Part shown: positions 1 to 15,000 of the stretch, piece by piece
Numbering within the stretch: the stretch's first letter is position 1
How the letters are laid out: the number at the start of each line of letters is the position of its first letter
Notes under the pieces: model-generated
The model's input: only the letters and a program-made list of their open reading frames with translations
Told to the model about the DNA's origin: nothing
Database searches by the model: none
Source of the DNA: Eudorina sp. 2006-703-Eu-15
Lineage: Eukaryota > Chlorophyta > Chlorophyceae > Chlamydomonadales > Volvocaceae
Length of the DNA: 64,000 nt
Assembly: GCA_003117195.1 (NCBI GenBank)
Contig: BDSI01000033.1
Location: 186,001-250,000, forward strand
Direction: 5' to 3'
Program-made: the position numbers and the translations under genes

Positions 1-3000
1 CGGCCGCTCACCATCAAGAACATCTCCCCGCTGCCGCTCACCTTCACGCTGAAACCCACGCCGCCCTTCACGGTCGACCGCACCGCCTGGACGCTGGACC
101 TCGAGGAGGCGGGCACCGTCAACGTCACCTTCGACCCCAACTTCAAGGAGGACATGCAGGTACTGTACGGTATACGGTATCGTACCGTACCCCGGCTGTA
201 TCGTATCGTGCCGTACCCCGACCCTGTCGTATCGTGCCGTACTTTCCGTACCATGATCACGCAACGCACCTCTTAACGGGCACCGAATTCAGTCCACAGC
301 GATTGCCGTTTGAGACGGTCCCGTGGACGGGGCGCATGGCTTAATGTGTTGCTTTCCTAATCCCCGACCCCGACCTTCGATCCCCACCCCACCCCACCCC
401 ACCCCAATTCACCCAACCCTGGCGCCCCCGCACACCGCAGAGCATCCAGACGCGCACCAAGCTGCAGGTGGTCTACTCGGACAACCCGCAGCGCGACGCC
501 GTGGACCTGCACGGCGACATCGACTTCCCCAACCTGGCCTTCGAGACCACCACCATCGACTTTGGCTCCGTGCTGCTGGACACCACCCGCCGCGTGCCCG
601 TGCGCGTCACCAACTGCTCCAACGTGGACGTGGTGTACACCTGGGCCTGGGACAAGGGGTCCGTGCTGGAGGAGGTCAGCTCCATCGCGTCCATGTCGCT
701 GCGGCAGGGCCGGCCCAAGCCGCCGCCCACGCAGTTGTTTGACGTGATGCCCATCCGCGGCGTGCTGCGCCCCGGCGAGGCGGAGACGATGACGTTCTCG
801 TTCTTCGCCTACCCGGGCGTCAAGGCCTCCTGCGCGGCGGTGTGCCAGGTGGAGGGCGGGCCGTCCTACGCGGTGCACCTGTCGGGCGAGTCCAACAACA
901 TCAAGTACAGCGTGGAGCCGCAGGTAGGTGCTTGGGGCGGCGGGCCAGCTGTTCGTTTGTTGGTTCGTTTGTTGGTTGGGTGGGTGGGTAGGTGGTTGGG
1001 TTGGTGGCAGAAGTTGGTGAACTGGGCGATTGGTTGGTTGACTGGCTGTAGAGAATTGTGGTGGTCTATTACAAACTGTGTTGACTGTCGTTAGCGCGAA
1101 GTTGGATGGGCGGGCGGGGCGGAGGTCGGGTCAGGGTACGGCATGAGAGAGGGACTCGGGTAAGGTGGAGGGGAGGGGCCCAGGGTGGGATTTTACCCGA
1201 GAACCAGCCCTCACGTGAAGCCGACCCTTAGGCACTCACTCACCGTATGTGGTCCCGTCCCCTCGATCTCGCAGAGCCTGGACTTCGGCATCCAACTGTA
1301 CGACCGCGCGGTGGAGCGCGAGCTGACGCTGAGCAACGCGGGCAAGGTGCCGTTCACCTACGTCTTCAACTTCACGCGGCTCTCGCGGCCCGGCATCGTG
1401 GAGGCGACGCCCGCCAGCGGCACCATCGCGCCGCTCACCAAGGAGACCGTCAAGGTCAAGGTGCGTCAACCGCTCTCCAGCCGGTTGCGTTGCATATCTG
1501 GGAAAATTTCCCGGCTGCCCTCTCCCCGCCCTGCGGTGTTTCTCTTACTTCTTTCCTCCCTTGTTTAATGTGTAGCGGTTGATTCCAGCCAAGCCCCACC
1601 TGCGAATGTCGACCAACGCTCGGCTTCCTCCCCGCCTGCTGGCCCTATTCGATATTTTAACCCCCCAGGTGTGCCCGGGCATACCCGAGCGGCTGATGGA
1701 GACCCTCCTGGTGGAGGTGGCGCATTTCGAGCCGATACCCATCCAGGTGAGAGGGAGGCGGGGCCCTCCTAAAAGGGCTGGCGACGGAGTCTGTTGGGCA
1801 GCAACCCCTGCCCCTCCTTCAGCCGCCGCCTCAGAGCTCCATCAGCTTTGCGGTGACGCCCGCGCATACCCGCCTGGTGTGCGGCGCGGCTGCACCGCCC
1901 TCTTGAGGCCTGGGCGTATCCTTTCCCTATCTGCTCCCCCACTCCCTACCCAGCCTGCGCTTTCTTTCCACACTAGTTTTTGTTTGGTCGCGCATCATCT
2001 CTCCGGCCGTCGGGCCTTTGCCCCAGCAGCTGCTTAGCCTACCACACTACCACACAGGCCGCATATACGGCATATTCTTACCTCCCGCAGTCATGTCCGG
2101 ATTTTGATGTCTCCCTGGTGCACCGGCTCCGTTGTCTAAGTAATCTGCCCGCCCCGTCCCGGTCCCGGTGGTGGACAGATCTCGGTGGAGGGCGCCTACG
2201 CGGCCGTGTCCATCAACCTGCCCCGCGTGCGCGACGAGCACTTCATGTCGTGCCTGGAGAAGGCGCGCCTGTCGCTCATCACTGCCGCGCTGTCGCACGT
2301 GCCCGCGGACGAGCCGAACAAGCCGGGGGACGCGCTGCTGTCCCTCAACGGCGGAGTACCCGGGCTGCAGCGCAACACCACGCGCAGCATCCGCGGAGGC
2401 GCAAGCGGCGGAGCGCTGCTGGAAGGCGGCACCGGCGGCGGAGCCGCGCCTGCGGCCGACGGCGGCGGCGCTGCCGCGCCGGCGGCGGCGGCGCCGACAG
2501 TCCCGCCGGGCTCCGCGGCGTCTCGGGTTGCACCCGCGGGGGCGCGCAGCCTGCCGGGCGGGGCCCGCAGCATTCCCGGCGGCAAGGGCGCCGCCGCGCC
2601 GGCGGCCGGCGGCTCAGCCGCCGGCGCGGCGCCCGCGCCGCGCGTCATGTCCGCGCATTCCACGGGGGGCGCGGGCGGCGCGCAGCTGACCGCGGAGAAG
2701 CGCGTGGAGGTGGAGGCGGAGCGGCTGCGCCTCATCCAGCAGCTGCTGGACCGCGAGGCGGAACGCCGCCGCCAGGCGGACCGCGCGTCGCTGCTCTCCA
2801 TCGCGCTGGACCCCAACGCCGTCGCCGCCTCGGGCGTCGACGGCAGCGAGTCGCAGCAGCAGCTCAGCACCTCTCCCACCATGCACCGCGAGGGCAGCAC
2901 CCAGATGAGTCCCACCGTGACCGGCTCCGGCGAGCTGCGCGCAGCCGCGGGGCGGTCCACCACGGGCATCAGCAAGGGCCTGCTGACCCGCCACGCGTCC

Positions 3001-6000
3001 ATGGCGACCGTGGGCACGGTGGGCACGGTGGGCTCCGCCAGCCGCGGGCTCGCCGGCGACGCGGAGGAGCGGCGCGCGGCGCGGCTGGCGGCGCTGCAGC
3101 CCGCGCTGCCGGCGCTTGCGGCGGCGCACTACGTGCTGGACTTTGGCTACGTGGTCAAGGGCCTGACGCGCACACGCAAGTTCCGGATCACCAACACCAG
3201 CACGCAGCAGGTGTGTGTTTAGAAATGGAACCCGCCCACGCAGCAGGCGTGTGTGGGGGGGCGCCTCCTTTGCGGTTTGTTGCCCTTTTGCGGTTTCGCT
3301 GTATTTATTGACATTTGACAAAGGGGTTAGCCTCGAGCTGCCGTGGTGGTAGCTCCTGCCGTAGCAGTAGGTAACGCCTCGGCCCACACGCCCTGAGGTG
3401 CGGCTGCCCCCCGCCCCTCCCTCCCTCGCTCCCTCACGTGCCGGCGCAGGTCTCCTTCCGCTTCGACAAGAGCCTGTTGGAGCAGCACGGCTTCAAGGTT
3501 GACCCCGAGGTGGTGGCGCGGCTGCCGGGCGCCCCCGACTTCGGGTCCGTGGAGGTGGCGGTGACCATGCAGGCCAACAAGTCCAGCGTGCAGCCGGGTC
3601 CCCTGGAGCTGATCTACCCCATCAGCATCAAGGGCTCGCCGCCGGTGCTGCTGACGCTGCGGGCGCACGTCCAGGTGCCGGACGTGAAGATGAGCGCCGA
3701 GGTGGGTGGCGCGGGGTGGCTGCGCTGCCCCAGATCTGTCCCCGCAACAACACACACACCCCCCTCAGTTTTCTCGGCTCAGTTTTCTTTTACACACCCC
3801 GCTCCCCGGGCTTGCCTTCCTTTCCAACTCACCCAGTTCCCTTGCCAGACGAAGTCCTCCTTCCCTTCACCGCCTCACTCCCCCGCAGACCCCCGTTCCT
3901 CAACCCGCCCCGCTTGTGACACACGGCCGCACACCCCTTCCCGCCCCCGCGCCCCCGCCCCCGCCCGCGCGCACACATACACACAGATCCTGGACTTCGG
4001 CGCCTGCCTCACGGGCCAGTGCAAGGTCTTCACGGTGCAGCTGCACAACCAGAAGCAGGTGCCCTGCGAGTTCGCCGTCAAGCGGCCCGCCGAGGTCATC
4101 AAGGCCAAGGACTGGCCCTTCTTCGTGTGCGAGCCGGCGGAGGGCACGCTGGAGCCCGACCAGCGCATCAACATGCGCGTCATTTTCACGCCCGTCCTCA
4201 ACCGCGACACGCCCTACCAGCAGGGCATCCCCATCCGCATCAACCTCAACCCCAGGGTCAAGGAGCTGCAGTGCAGCGGCCGCGGCCTGACGCCCAAGGT
4301 GTCCTTCAGCCCCACCTTCGTGGACTGCGGCCCCATCCTGCCGTTCTTCGAGGGCCAGGCGCCCAACGAGGCGCACGTCACGATGAGCAACCCCTGCCCC
4401 TTCCCCATCGAGGTGGTGTCGCTGGACTTCGACCCGCGCTACCTGGCGGACGAGGAGGCGCTGCGGAGCATGGAGGGGTGGGTGAGGGATCTGGGGGGGG
4501 GGGTCCCGGACGAGCGCGTGCGCGTGCGTGTACAGGGCGTACAAATTCTTTAAGGTGGTGGTGCAGAAGGGTTTCTTCAGCACCCCTGAGGCCTGGTTGC
4601 ACAACACCTGGAGCGGCGATCACCCGGTCAGGCTGTGATCGTGTGCGATTCCGACAGGCCTGTCATGGTGCTGTGCTGTGTTGTGGAGTGTGGTGGAGTG
4701 TGAGGGTTGTGGTGGTGCCAGCCCGACTGTGCATTGCGTCTGGTGAAATCCTTCCTGCGGCTACAGGTACAACGACAACGGCATCCTGTACCTGCCGCCG
4801 CTGCACCCCGGCGACGCGCTGTGGCCCGAGGTTGCGGAGGCGGCGGAGCAGCGCAAGCGCATGGAGGCAGCGGCGGCGGAGGCGCAGGCGGCGCAGGACG
4901 CGGCCGCGGCTGCCGCCGCCGCCGCGGCCGGCACGGCCGCACCGGGGGCCGGACCCGCACCGGCGGGCGGCGCCGCCGCCGCCGCACCCGCGGCGGCGGA
5001 GGGCGTGGGCAGCTTGGAGGCGGTGGCTGGCGGCGCCGTCGCCGCCGCTGCGGCTGCGGCCAGCAGGCTGCCCCAGAAGACTATCGTCGTGGTGATGGGA
5101 CCTCACCTGGTGGGCACCACCACACAGGCGCGGCGGCTGGGGGTGCGGTACGGCGTGCCCGTGTCGCAGCTGGATGACCTGCTGCTGGCGGCGGCGGATC
5201 TGGAGCCGCCGGCGGAGGACTTGCCGTCGCTGCCGCCGGCGTCGTCGTCGCAGGATGGCTCGCCGGCCGAGGCCGGCGAGGTCGACGCTGCGGCGGGGGC
5301 GGCGGCGGCGGCGCCGCCGCCGCCAGAGAGCACGACGCCGCCGTTCGACCGGGAGATATCAGACCTGCTGTTCGATAGGGTCCTGACGGATCCGGACTAC
5401 GAGGGCTCGCCTGACTACGTGCCGCCGCACACGCGGCTGGCGCCGGAGGAGCTGTACGGCCTTGTCGTGCGCGGCCTGAAGCATCTGTTCGCGCAGCAGC
5501 CGGAGGTGTACGGCAAGGGCGTGGTGCTCGACGGCGTGGCGTCGCAGTACCTGCCGCCGGCGACGGCGGTGAAGGCGCTGCTGGAGGCGCTGGGCATGGA
5601 GCAGGTGCTGCCGCCGCCGCCTCCGCCGCCGGAGCCGGTGGTAGACCCCAAGGCGGCGAAGAAGACGCTGAAGAAGGGCGAGGAGCCGCCGCCGCCGCCA
5701 CCGCCGCCGCCGCCAAAGCCGCTGGGCTGGAAAGGTCCCCACAAGGTGCACGTGGTGCATCTGGCTCCGGAACCGCCGCTGCTGGCGGGCCGGCTGCGCC
5801 TGGCCAACGACATCCGGGCAGCGGAGTCGATGCTCACAGGCACGGGCGAGCCGTCGATAGCACCGTCGTCGATCCTCGGTGGCGCCGCCGCGGCGTCGTC
5901 GCTGACGTCGCCACCGTTCCCGGACAGTCCCGGGGCGGCGGCGGCGGCAGCGCCGGACGGCGCCTCCAAGTTCGCCACAGGCGAGGGCGCCGCGGCGGCG

Positions 6001-9000
6001 GCGGCAGCCGCGGTTGCCGACGGCGCGGCGGCGGCGCCGCCGCCGCGCCCCGGCGACGTCGTGCCGCCGTCCGCGGCCCCGTCAGGTGCCGCCGCCAGCG
6101 CCGGGCTCTCCTTGGACGAGCTGCAGCAGCGCTACCGGGAGGACGCCGGGCGACTCATCGCGGAGTTTGCGGAGGGGCCGCTGGCGGCACTGGAGGTGGA
6201 GCTGGGGCCGGTGGGGCCGGAGAACGCGGTTACGCTGCGGCGGGTGGCGGCGGAGGGCTCCGAGGACAAGGTCCACAAGGCGGTGGTGGGGCTGGTCTGG
6301 CGGCTCGGCGTGCTGTCGACCATCCTGCCGCCCGCGCCCTGCGACGCGGAGCTCGTGCCCTCGCGCTACGCGATGCAGATCGTGCCCAAGCCGCGCCCGC
6401 GCGCGCCGCGCGGCCCCGTGCAGCACTTCAAGATCTTCACCTTCATCGACCTGCTCAACGGCGCGGAGCCGCCGCCGCCGCCGCCCCCGCCGCCGCCGCC
6501 GGCGACGCCGCCGTCGCCGACGTCCTCCTCCCGCCCCAAGGGCTCCACCCGCGGGGGCTCCACCCGCGGCGGCAAGAAGGTCATCGAGGAGCCGCCGCCT
6601 CCGCCGCCTCCGCCGCCGCCCACCCGCGCGCTCATCCCGGACACTCGCTGGGTCATCCCGCCCGGCGGCTCCGTGGACCTGCTCGTCCAGTTCTCCTCGG
6701 CCGACGTCGGCAAGTTCACGGAGACGCTGGCGTTCGACGTGCTGGGCGGCGAGCGGCTCAACACGCTGGTGCTGACGGGCACCTGCGACTACCCGCACAT
6801 TTCGACCGACTACCGCAACGTGTTCTACAAGAAGGTCAAGGCGCGGCCGCAGACGCCGCTGATCCGGGGGCAGTACGTGATCAGCAAGGGCGTGTTCGAG
6901 TTCGGGCCGCTGCTGCACTCCAAGGACGCGACTGGCTACCTGGAGGGGGCGCACCCGGACAACACGGCGCGCATCCGCATCACCAACAACGGCCTCTTCG
7001 ACAACCACGTGGAATTCACGCTCAAGTCGGCGGAGATCGCGGCGGCGGCGGCGGCCGAGGAGCCCCAGCCCAGTGAGAGAAGCCTCCGCGGTTGGGGGGT
7101 TGGTGACGGCTTGGCGGAGGTTGGGGTGTATTGGTTGGGTGGGGTGGGTCGGGTGTTGTTGCGGCGCTTCCGGACCGGGCAGCGACGGGCCGGGGCAGGT
7201 GGGTGCCGCACATGCTCCGGGCTCATTTGAGGTCTGGCAGCTGATCGTCAGCATCCTAGGTGAGGAACGTCTCTAGAGACGGAGCCGGCACCGTCTTCTT
7301 CTTACCCGACCTTGCGGCGCTGCAGCGGGGGCTGGCTGCAGCCAAGTGAGGACGCACAGAAAACGCCCCGCGGTAGGCGCGGTCGGTCCGCCTTCGGCGA
7401 TCCGCCTACGCGCGGACGGCGCGGTGGGCTTTGCCTTTGGGCTCTCGCACTAATGGGCTCTCGCACTAATGGGCTCTCGCACTAATGGGCTCTCGCACTA
7501 ATGGGCTCTCCCGCACCTCTGCCTGCGGTATATGCCCTGCTGTCCCCCCCCTTTTGGCCCCGCAGCCAGCGGCCGCACTGCCAAGAAGGACGCCAAGAAG
7601 GCCGACCCCAAGAAAGCCGACCCCAAGAAGGACGGCAAGAAGGGCGACAAGAAGGGCGCCGCAGAGCCGGAGCCGGTCCCCGCGGGTCTGCAGCTGGACA
7701 GCGTGTTCGTGTTGCACCCCACCTCCCTGGACCTCAAGGTGGACGAGACGCAGGAGCTCACCGTGTACGGCTTCCCCAAGGCGGAGGGGCTGGTGGAGGA
7801 CGTCATCGTGTGCAGGTGGGTTGGTGGCGCCATGTCGGTCGGCGGTTGGCTTTCGCGCCGTCGATTGCACTGCCTTGCTTTGGAGTTTGGACCACGACGG
7901 CGTCGGACCGATTGTTGTGTGGGCTCCCCGCGTGGCCTTCCCCGTGTCGGCGCCCATCCCCCTGCCTTCCCCCTCCCAGGATCAAGGACAACCCGACGCC
8001 CGTGGAGTTCCCCATCTCGGTGGTGGGCGCCAATCCGCAGGTGCAGGTGCGGCTCAACGACGGCACCCCGCCGCCCGACCCCGCGGCGCCGCCCCCGCCC
8101 GGTCCGCCTGCGCCGAACAAGCTGCTCACCGAGGGCATCCTGGTAAGTTCCTTGGTGCGGGGCTACCTGCGTGGGGGCTGGGGGCGACAGCACGCGCCCG
8201 CACCGGTGTCGTGTAGCCGCCCGTGAGGCGCCTGACCACCCCCGGCTCGCACGCTCGGTATGGGATTCATTCTGCCGAAAGGCGCACTCCGTTGCCGCCC
8301 CCGGAGCCTGCGTTGGAGAGGAGCTGCTCCTTCGCGTTCCGTGCGTCACCCGCCGATGTCCCGCTATCCCTCAAAGCTCAAACCCTAAACCCCCACCTGC
8401 GCGCTTACCTTACCCCGTGGGTGCCGTCCCCTGCTGCCCTGGCCGGCCCTGCGCTGCAGTTCGAGCGGCTGCTGGTGAACAAGAAGGACGTCAAGACCTT
8501 CACCATCACCAACCCGGGGCTGCTGCCCATCAAGTGGCGCCTTGCCAACCTGCAGACGCTGCCCAAGGAGTTCACCGTCTACCCGCAGGTGGAGCGAGTC
8601 GTACTCGTACTCGTAGTGGATCACACCAAGGTCTAGGACTGTGTCGTACCGTGTCGTACGGTGTCGTATTGGTACGCACCGGGGAGCAGAGGATACCACA
8701 CAGAAGCAATTACGGTACACTGTGCGATGACGCTAGCCAGAGATGGCCGGGATCATGAATCATTTATCCAGCGTCACAGGGAATTTACTGCAGCGCGGAA
8801 CATCAACAGCCGATTACCAGGGATAGACGGATAGTCCCTCACACGCCTGGCGGCGCCCCTTTAGTCTGTGCCCCCCTCCGCAATCGGATCGTGCCGCCGC
8901 CGCGCAGTCTGGCGAGGTCCCCGCGCGCTCCGACATCGTGGTGACGGTGGAGTTCGCGGCCGTGGAGAAGCGGCTGTGTGAGGCCAAGCTGCTGCTGGAG

Positions 9001-12000
9001 GTGCTGGACGTGCAGGAGCTCCAGGGGGTGGCGCACAGCCTGCCGCTGCCCATCAAGGGCGAGGCGTACAAGATCGAGATCGACATCAACTTCCCGCAGG
9101 TAGGGTGGTGTGGGGTGTGTGTGGGGTGGGGTGGGGGATGCGGGCGCTGGGCCTCGCGGGTGGGGGGCTACGGCTTGGGGTAAGAGGGCTGTGTGTGCTG
9201 CCGGCGGGTGGGGCGCTGGGGCTGGGGCGGCATCGGCTGCGGCTGCGGCTGTTGTCTATCCGCTGCCAAAGGGTCACAGTGAGCTGTAGGCCCAACGTGA
9301 AATCCGAGTTGCTGCCACTGCCGCCTCAGGTCAACTTCCCTGGAGTGGACTACGGCACGGTGCGGGTGGTGGACGACGTGACAAAGCCCATCGCCATCAA
9401 GAACACCGGTGTGTGCTGTGCTGCTTTCAGAGTGGGAGGGACCAAGCAGCTTGGAGGCATGGCTTTACTGGAAGGGAGGGCCTTCGCTTTGTTGCCGACG
9501 ACGCAGTTCCGCCGCCAGGGCATCATTTGACCCCTTGCACCTTGGCCATCCCGCGCTCACCGGCCGTCCGGTTCCCCTCGCCATCCGTCCCCCACATGCG
9601 AGGTGACCTCACCCACGTTCACCATAATGCCCCGGCAAGCCCCTTCCTGAACGCCCGCTCCTTCCAGAATCCCAATCCATGAATCCCCCATTCATGCTCT
9701 TCCTTCGTTTCTGGGTTTCGTTCCTGGGTTCAAGCTGCTTCTGTTAGTTACGGTAACCCCCGTTTTTCTTCCTGACCCGCAACAGGCAAGTACGCCATCG
9801 CCTACAACTTCACGATGAAGCCCGGGTCGGTGCTGCAAGGGCTGCTGGGCATCGCGCCGCTGTCCGGCAGCATCGACCCCGGCAAGGAGGCGCGCATCGA
9901 GATGTCCTGGAACAAGGACAAGTCGCTGCGCAACGAGGTGACGCTGCTGGGCAACAGCGACGTGACGCTGTCCATCATCGAACCGCTCACCACCAACCGC
10001 GAGGACACCATCCCCATCCAGATCTCCGCGCGCGCGGTCTTCTCCAAGTACGCCGTGACGCCCGCGCGCGGCATCCACTTCGGTCCCGTCACCTACAACA
10101 CCGCCTCCAAGCCCAAGGTCGTCGAAATCACCAACCTCGGCAACTTTGAGTTCAAGTACAAGCTGTTCAACTACGCGAACGGCCCGCCGCCGCCGCCGCC
10201 GGCGGTGCCGGCGGCGCCGGCGGCCGGCGGCAAGGGCGGCGCGGCGCCGGGGGCCGCCAAGACGGGCAAGCCGCCGCCAGTGGTGCCGCTGGTGCTGGGG
10301 CCCTTTACGTGCGACCCGCCGGAGGGGACCCTGCCTCCAGGGGGCCGGAAGGAGGTGGCGGTGGTGTTCAACGCCGCCGGCGCCAGCACCTACTCGGAGG
10401 TGCTGGGGATAGACATCAGCGAGCGCGACTTCACGGACCAGCCGTCGGGCATTCCGATCGAGATCGCGGGCGAGTCTTGCATCCCCGGCATCGACGCGGA
10501 CAACACGGGCGCGATCTTCGAGGAGCACGTCATCTCGGCCTCCCTGGACCCGTTCAACCCCGTCAACAACGAATTCTCGACGCGCGAGCGTGTGTTCAAC
10601 TTTGGCGCGGTGCTGGCGCAGCTCGGCGCGGCCGCCGACGCGGCGGCGGCGGCGCCGCCGCCGCCGCCGGAGGACCCGCCGTCGCCTCGGGCGCCGGCGG
10701 CGGCGAAGAAGGGCAGCGCCAAGGGCAAGAAGGAGGCGGCGGCGGCGGCCGCCAAGGCGCCGCCGGAGCCGGCGGTGCCGCTGCCGACCGCGGCGTCGGC
10801 GCCACACGCGGTGCGCGCCAACCTCAAGTTCATCAATCCGGTCAAGGTGCCGTGCGTGGTCAACTTCACCATCAAGCCGCGCGGCAACCTGCCGCCGGGC
10901 GTGCCGCTGCCCATGGAGGTCTCCCCGGCGCAGCTGGTGATCCCGCCCCTGGAGTACCGCTACACCGCCATCTACTTCGCGCCGCGCGCCATCCAGACCT
11001 ACGTCGCCACCTTCGAGGCGGTGGTGGAGAACGGCGGCGACCCCAAGACCCGGTCCTTCAGCTGCGAGGTGCGCGGCGAGGGCACGCTGCCGACGCTGGC
11101 CATCACGGAGCCGACACAGGTGGACCCGCAGGGCCGGCCCGTGCTGCGCTTCCCGCGCCTGCTGCGCGGCCGCAGCAGCACCCAGCGCATCGCGCTCAAG
11201 AACAACGGCATCCTGGCCGCCAAGGCGCGCATCGAGATGGCGCCGCACCCGGCGTTCAAGCTGGAGGGCGCCGCGGGCAGCGGCGGCGAGACGCTCACGG
11301 TGGAGAGCAAGAAGGCGGTGTCGTACAATGTCGTATTCACGCCGGCGGACCTGGGGCCGGCGCAGCACGAGGTGCGGCTGCGGGTGGCCAACAACCCGTT
11401 CGAGGACTACAGGTGAGGGGGGAGGGGTAGCAGGAGGGGACCGGGGCCGGCAGGGGTCGGAGGATGACGCAGCCCTGGATAGCATCTTCCTGCCTCGGGC
11501 CCTTATCCATCAAATCAAATTAACGTAATTAATGTCAATGGAACACTGACTCCTCCACCCGGCGCTGCCCTCTCCTCTGCCCTCTCCTCTGCCTGCCGCT
11601 GCCAGGTTCCTCCTCACGGGCGACTGCTACCAGGAGGACCTCACCTTCGACCTGCTGCCCAACGACGCGCTGGACGTCCTGCGGCTCCAGGACGGACCCG
11701 TGGGTCGCCCCGTGCAGGCCGTCTTTGCGCTGCGCAACAACTCCGCCGTCAAGAACTTCCGCTTCCGCTGGCCCGCGCCGGGCGCGCCGGGCTCCAACCC
11801 GCACCTCACCGTCTCCCCCTGCGTGGGCCACCTGCTCGCGGGCGCCAGCAAGGACATCACCCTCACCTTCTCCGCCGCCGCGCCGGTCAAACTGGCGCCC
11901 CACGACCTCAAGGTCGCGCTGGCCCAGATCAACCACGCGGCCGGCACCCAGCCCATCGACTGGGACGACCGGTCCGTCGTCGTCGATTACGGCCTCCCGC

Positions 12001-15000
12001 CGGGCCCGAACGGCCAGCCCGTCGCGACACCCGAGCCGGAGCCGGCCGTCACGGACGTGCCGCAGTCGGCGCGCGAGCTCATCCTGCACGTTCACGCCTG
12101 CGCGGACAACGCCAAGTACGTGTGCGAGGCGGGCCCGATCGTGTTCAAGCCGACCATGATGTTCCAGACGCGCGCGTACACCTTCCCGCTCACCAACACC
12201 AGCGCTGCGCACCTCGACTTCAAGTTCACGGTCACGCTGGCCGACGGCTCGACCGCGGACGACGCGGACCTGTACACGGTGAGCCCGGTGGGCGGCGTGA
12301 TCGAGGCGGGCCAGACGGCGCACATCACCGTCAAGTTCGCGCCGACGGAGGTGGAGGACTGCAGCCGGGTGCTCACCTGCCACATCCCGCACCTCGACCC
12401 GTCGTGCCCGCCGCTGGTGCGGCCGCTGTCGGGGCGCGTGCTGCGGCCCTGGGCGCACTTCGAGCTGCCGGACTCGGACTACGTGTCCGCGGGGCGGCGC
12501 AGCCCGGACATGCCCGGGCCGTCGGGCTCCATCGAGCCGCTCGACCCCGCGACGCGCGTCGTGGAGATCGAGTCGCTGGGCGTCCGGGTGCGCAACACCA
12601 AGCGCTTCTTCGTGCTGAACCCCACGGGCATCTCCTACGAGTTCTTCTGGGAGCCGGTCGGCCAGGCGGCGCGCGAGGAGGGCGCGGGCGCGGGCGCCGG
12701 CGCTGGCGGCTCGCCCTTCTCCTGCACGACGCGGCGCGGCGTCATCGGCGGCGGGCGGCGGTTCGAGATGGTGTTCGAGTACACGCCGACGCACGACGCG
12801 GTGGTGGAGTCGTTCTGGCGGTTCCGCATCCCGGAGCAGGCCATCGAGGTGCCCTTCCTGCTGGTGGGCCTGGTCAGCGAGCCGCGCGTGTTCCTGGACC
12901 GCCCCTCGATCAACTTCGGGCAGATCCTCATCGGCTGCAAGGGCCACGCCACGATCACTCTGGTCAACAACGAGCACCTGCCGTTCCAGTTTGCGTTCGA
13001 CAAGAAATCGTACGATGCCACTGACGAGCTGGTGCAGGCGACGGGTGCGTGGCTGCGTGTGTGTGTGGCTGTTTGTGTGTGGCTGTGTGTATGCATGTGT
13101 GTGTGTTTGCGAACATATATCGTAACATGTCTGACCGGGCCCGACGTGTGCCAAGGGCTTCTAACCCTGCCCTAACGGGTGTGTGAGGGGGAGAGGTGCG
13201 GCGGGGCGGAGTCTGTGAAGTGGCAGTGGAGCGGTGACGGGGAGAGGGACGAGGAGGACGAAAGGGGGGGACGAGGGGGGTAACGAAAAGGGGGACGAAG
13301 GAGAGCGGCGGGCGGGTAATGACCTTGACCAAACACGGCTGGGTTCCTGCCGTTGAAGAAGTGCACACGGTAGCGGCCCCCACTCCATGCTTTTCTGACC
13401 TGGGGGCTGCTCCTGCACCTGGGGGCCCCTCCCCTCGCCCTGTCTCGCCTCCCCTCCCAGGTCTGCGGCCCGTTGTGGAGCTGGAGCCCTCGAGCGGTGT
13501 GGTGCCCGCCCAGGGCGCCCTGACCATCTCCGCCACCTTCACGCCCCGCCTGGAGCGGGACATCAACTACAACGTGCAGTGCACCATCAAGAACAAGCCC
13601 ACGCGGCTGGCGCTCAACGTCAAGGGCGAGGGCACCGCCATCCACGAGGCGCTGCAGCTGGAGAACTCGGACGGGAGCACGGTGGTGCTGGCGCCCCGAC
13701 AGCCTAACGCGGTGGACTTTGGGCAGGTGCGCGGGGGCGGGCGGCGATGAGACCTGGGGAAGGGAAGGGGACGGGGAAGGGGAGGACAAGGCAGGAAGCG
13801 CGGTTACGGGGTCCCATGGGGTGGTGGGGTGGAAGGCTTGGGACAGGGTCGGCCGTGTGCGCGTGTGTATGTTTTGCACAGGGCCTTAACCCCCGGGCCC
13901 TCGCCGCGGCTCTCCTCCCCCCCGCCCCTTATGACAGGTGCTCGTCAACGAGCGCTGCGTCAGGGCGCTGTCGCTGGTCAACAGCGGGCAGGTCAATTTC
14001 AACTTCGTGTGGGACCTGGGCACCAACCCGCGCGTCAGCATCCATCCCGAGAGCGGCACTGTGCCCAAGGGGGAGCGGCTCATTTGCGAGATCGCCTACA
14101 ACCCGCACGGACCCGACAAGTGAGCCCGGGCCACGGGTCGGGGGTGGGATGGGGTGGGGTGGCAGTGCGCCCTCCCGGGACCTGTGACGTTGCGCCGGGG
14201 TCTCAACAATGGGTCAGGACAAACGGAGACGGGCGAAGTAACGGTAACTATCTGTTGGCAGCTGGTGTGACCCATGGGTCACCCCGTTGGGCCGCAAGCG
14301 GTGCGCACGTGTGTACCACCAAATCGTCCACCAATCTCCTAAATATATCCCGTCCCACACCTCCCCTCCCCCGCAGGCTCACGGACTACAAGGTCACCTG
14401 CCAGGTCCTCAACGGGCCCAAGTACACGGTGCTGCTCAACGGCGTCGGCCACAAGCCCCGCCTGGACCTCTCCTGGTTCAACCACGACTTCGGGCTGCAG
14501 CCGCTGTGGCAGCCCGGCATGGCGCCCGCCGTCAAGGCGCTCCGGCTGCGCAACGACGACTCGCAGCCCATCGCGGTGGACCCCCACTGGGACGCCGCCG
14601 CGCCGGCCGCGGCCGACTGGCAGGTCGACTGCGGGCCGCTGGTGCTGCAGCCCGGCGAGAGCCGCGAGTGGGTGGTCACCTTCAAGCCGCGCGCCGCCGC
14701 GCCCGCGGCGCTGTCGCTGCCGCTGGAGATCAACGGCCTGTACACCGTGCACGTGGAGGCGCGCGGCGAGGGCAGCCCGCTGCGCGTCGAGGTGGCCAAC
14801 CCCGCGCAGCGCACCATCAACTTTGGGCCCGTCGCGCAGAACGGCTCCACGACGCGCGTCGTGTCGGTCGTGAACCGCGGCCGCACGCCCGCGGCCCTGA
14901 GCCTCGGCCCCAGCGCGGAGCTGCTCAGCCGGTGCTGCATCGACGTCATCCCCGCGCCCACCACGGAGCTGCTGCTGCGCCCCCGCGAGTCCGCCGACCT

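Noticed and set aside
8380..8400. AAACCCTAAACCC telomere-like word; similar GGGTTTAGGGTTT at 22459, 36145 and 47828
   Set aside because: Single or double units only, inside introns or intergenic DNA; not an array, so not an internal telomere.
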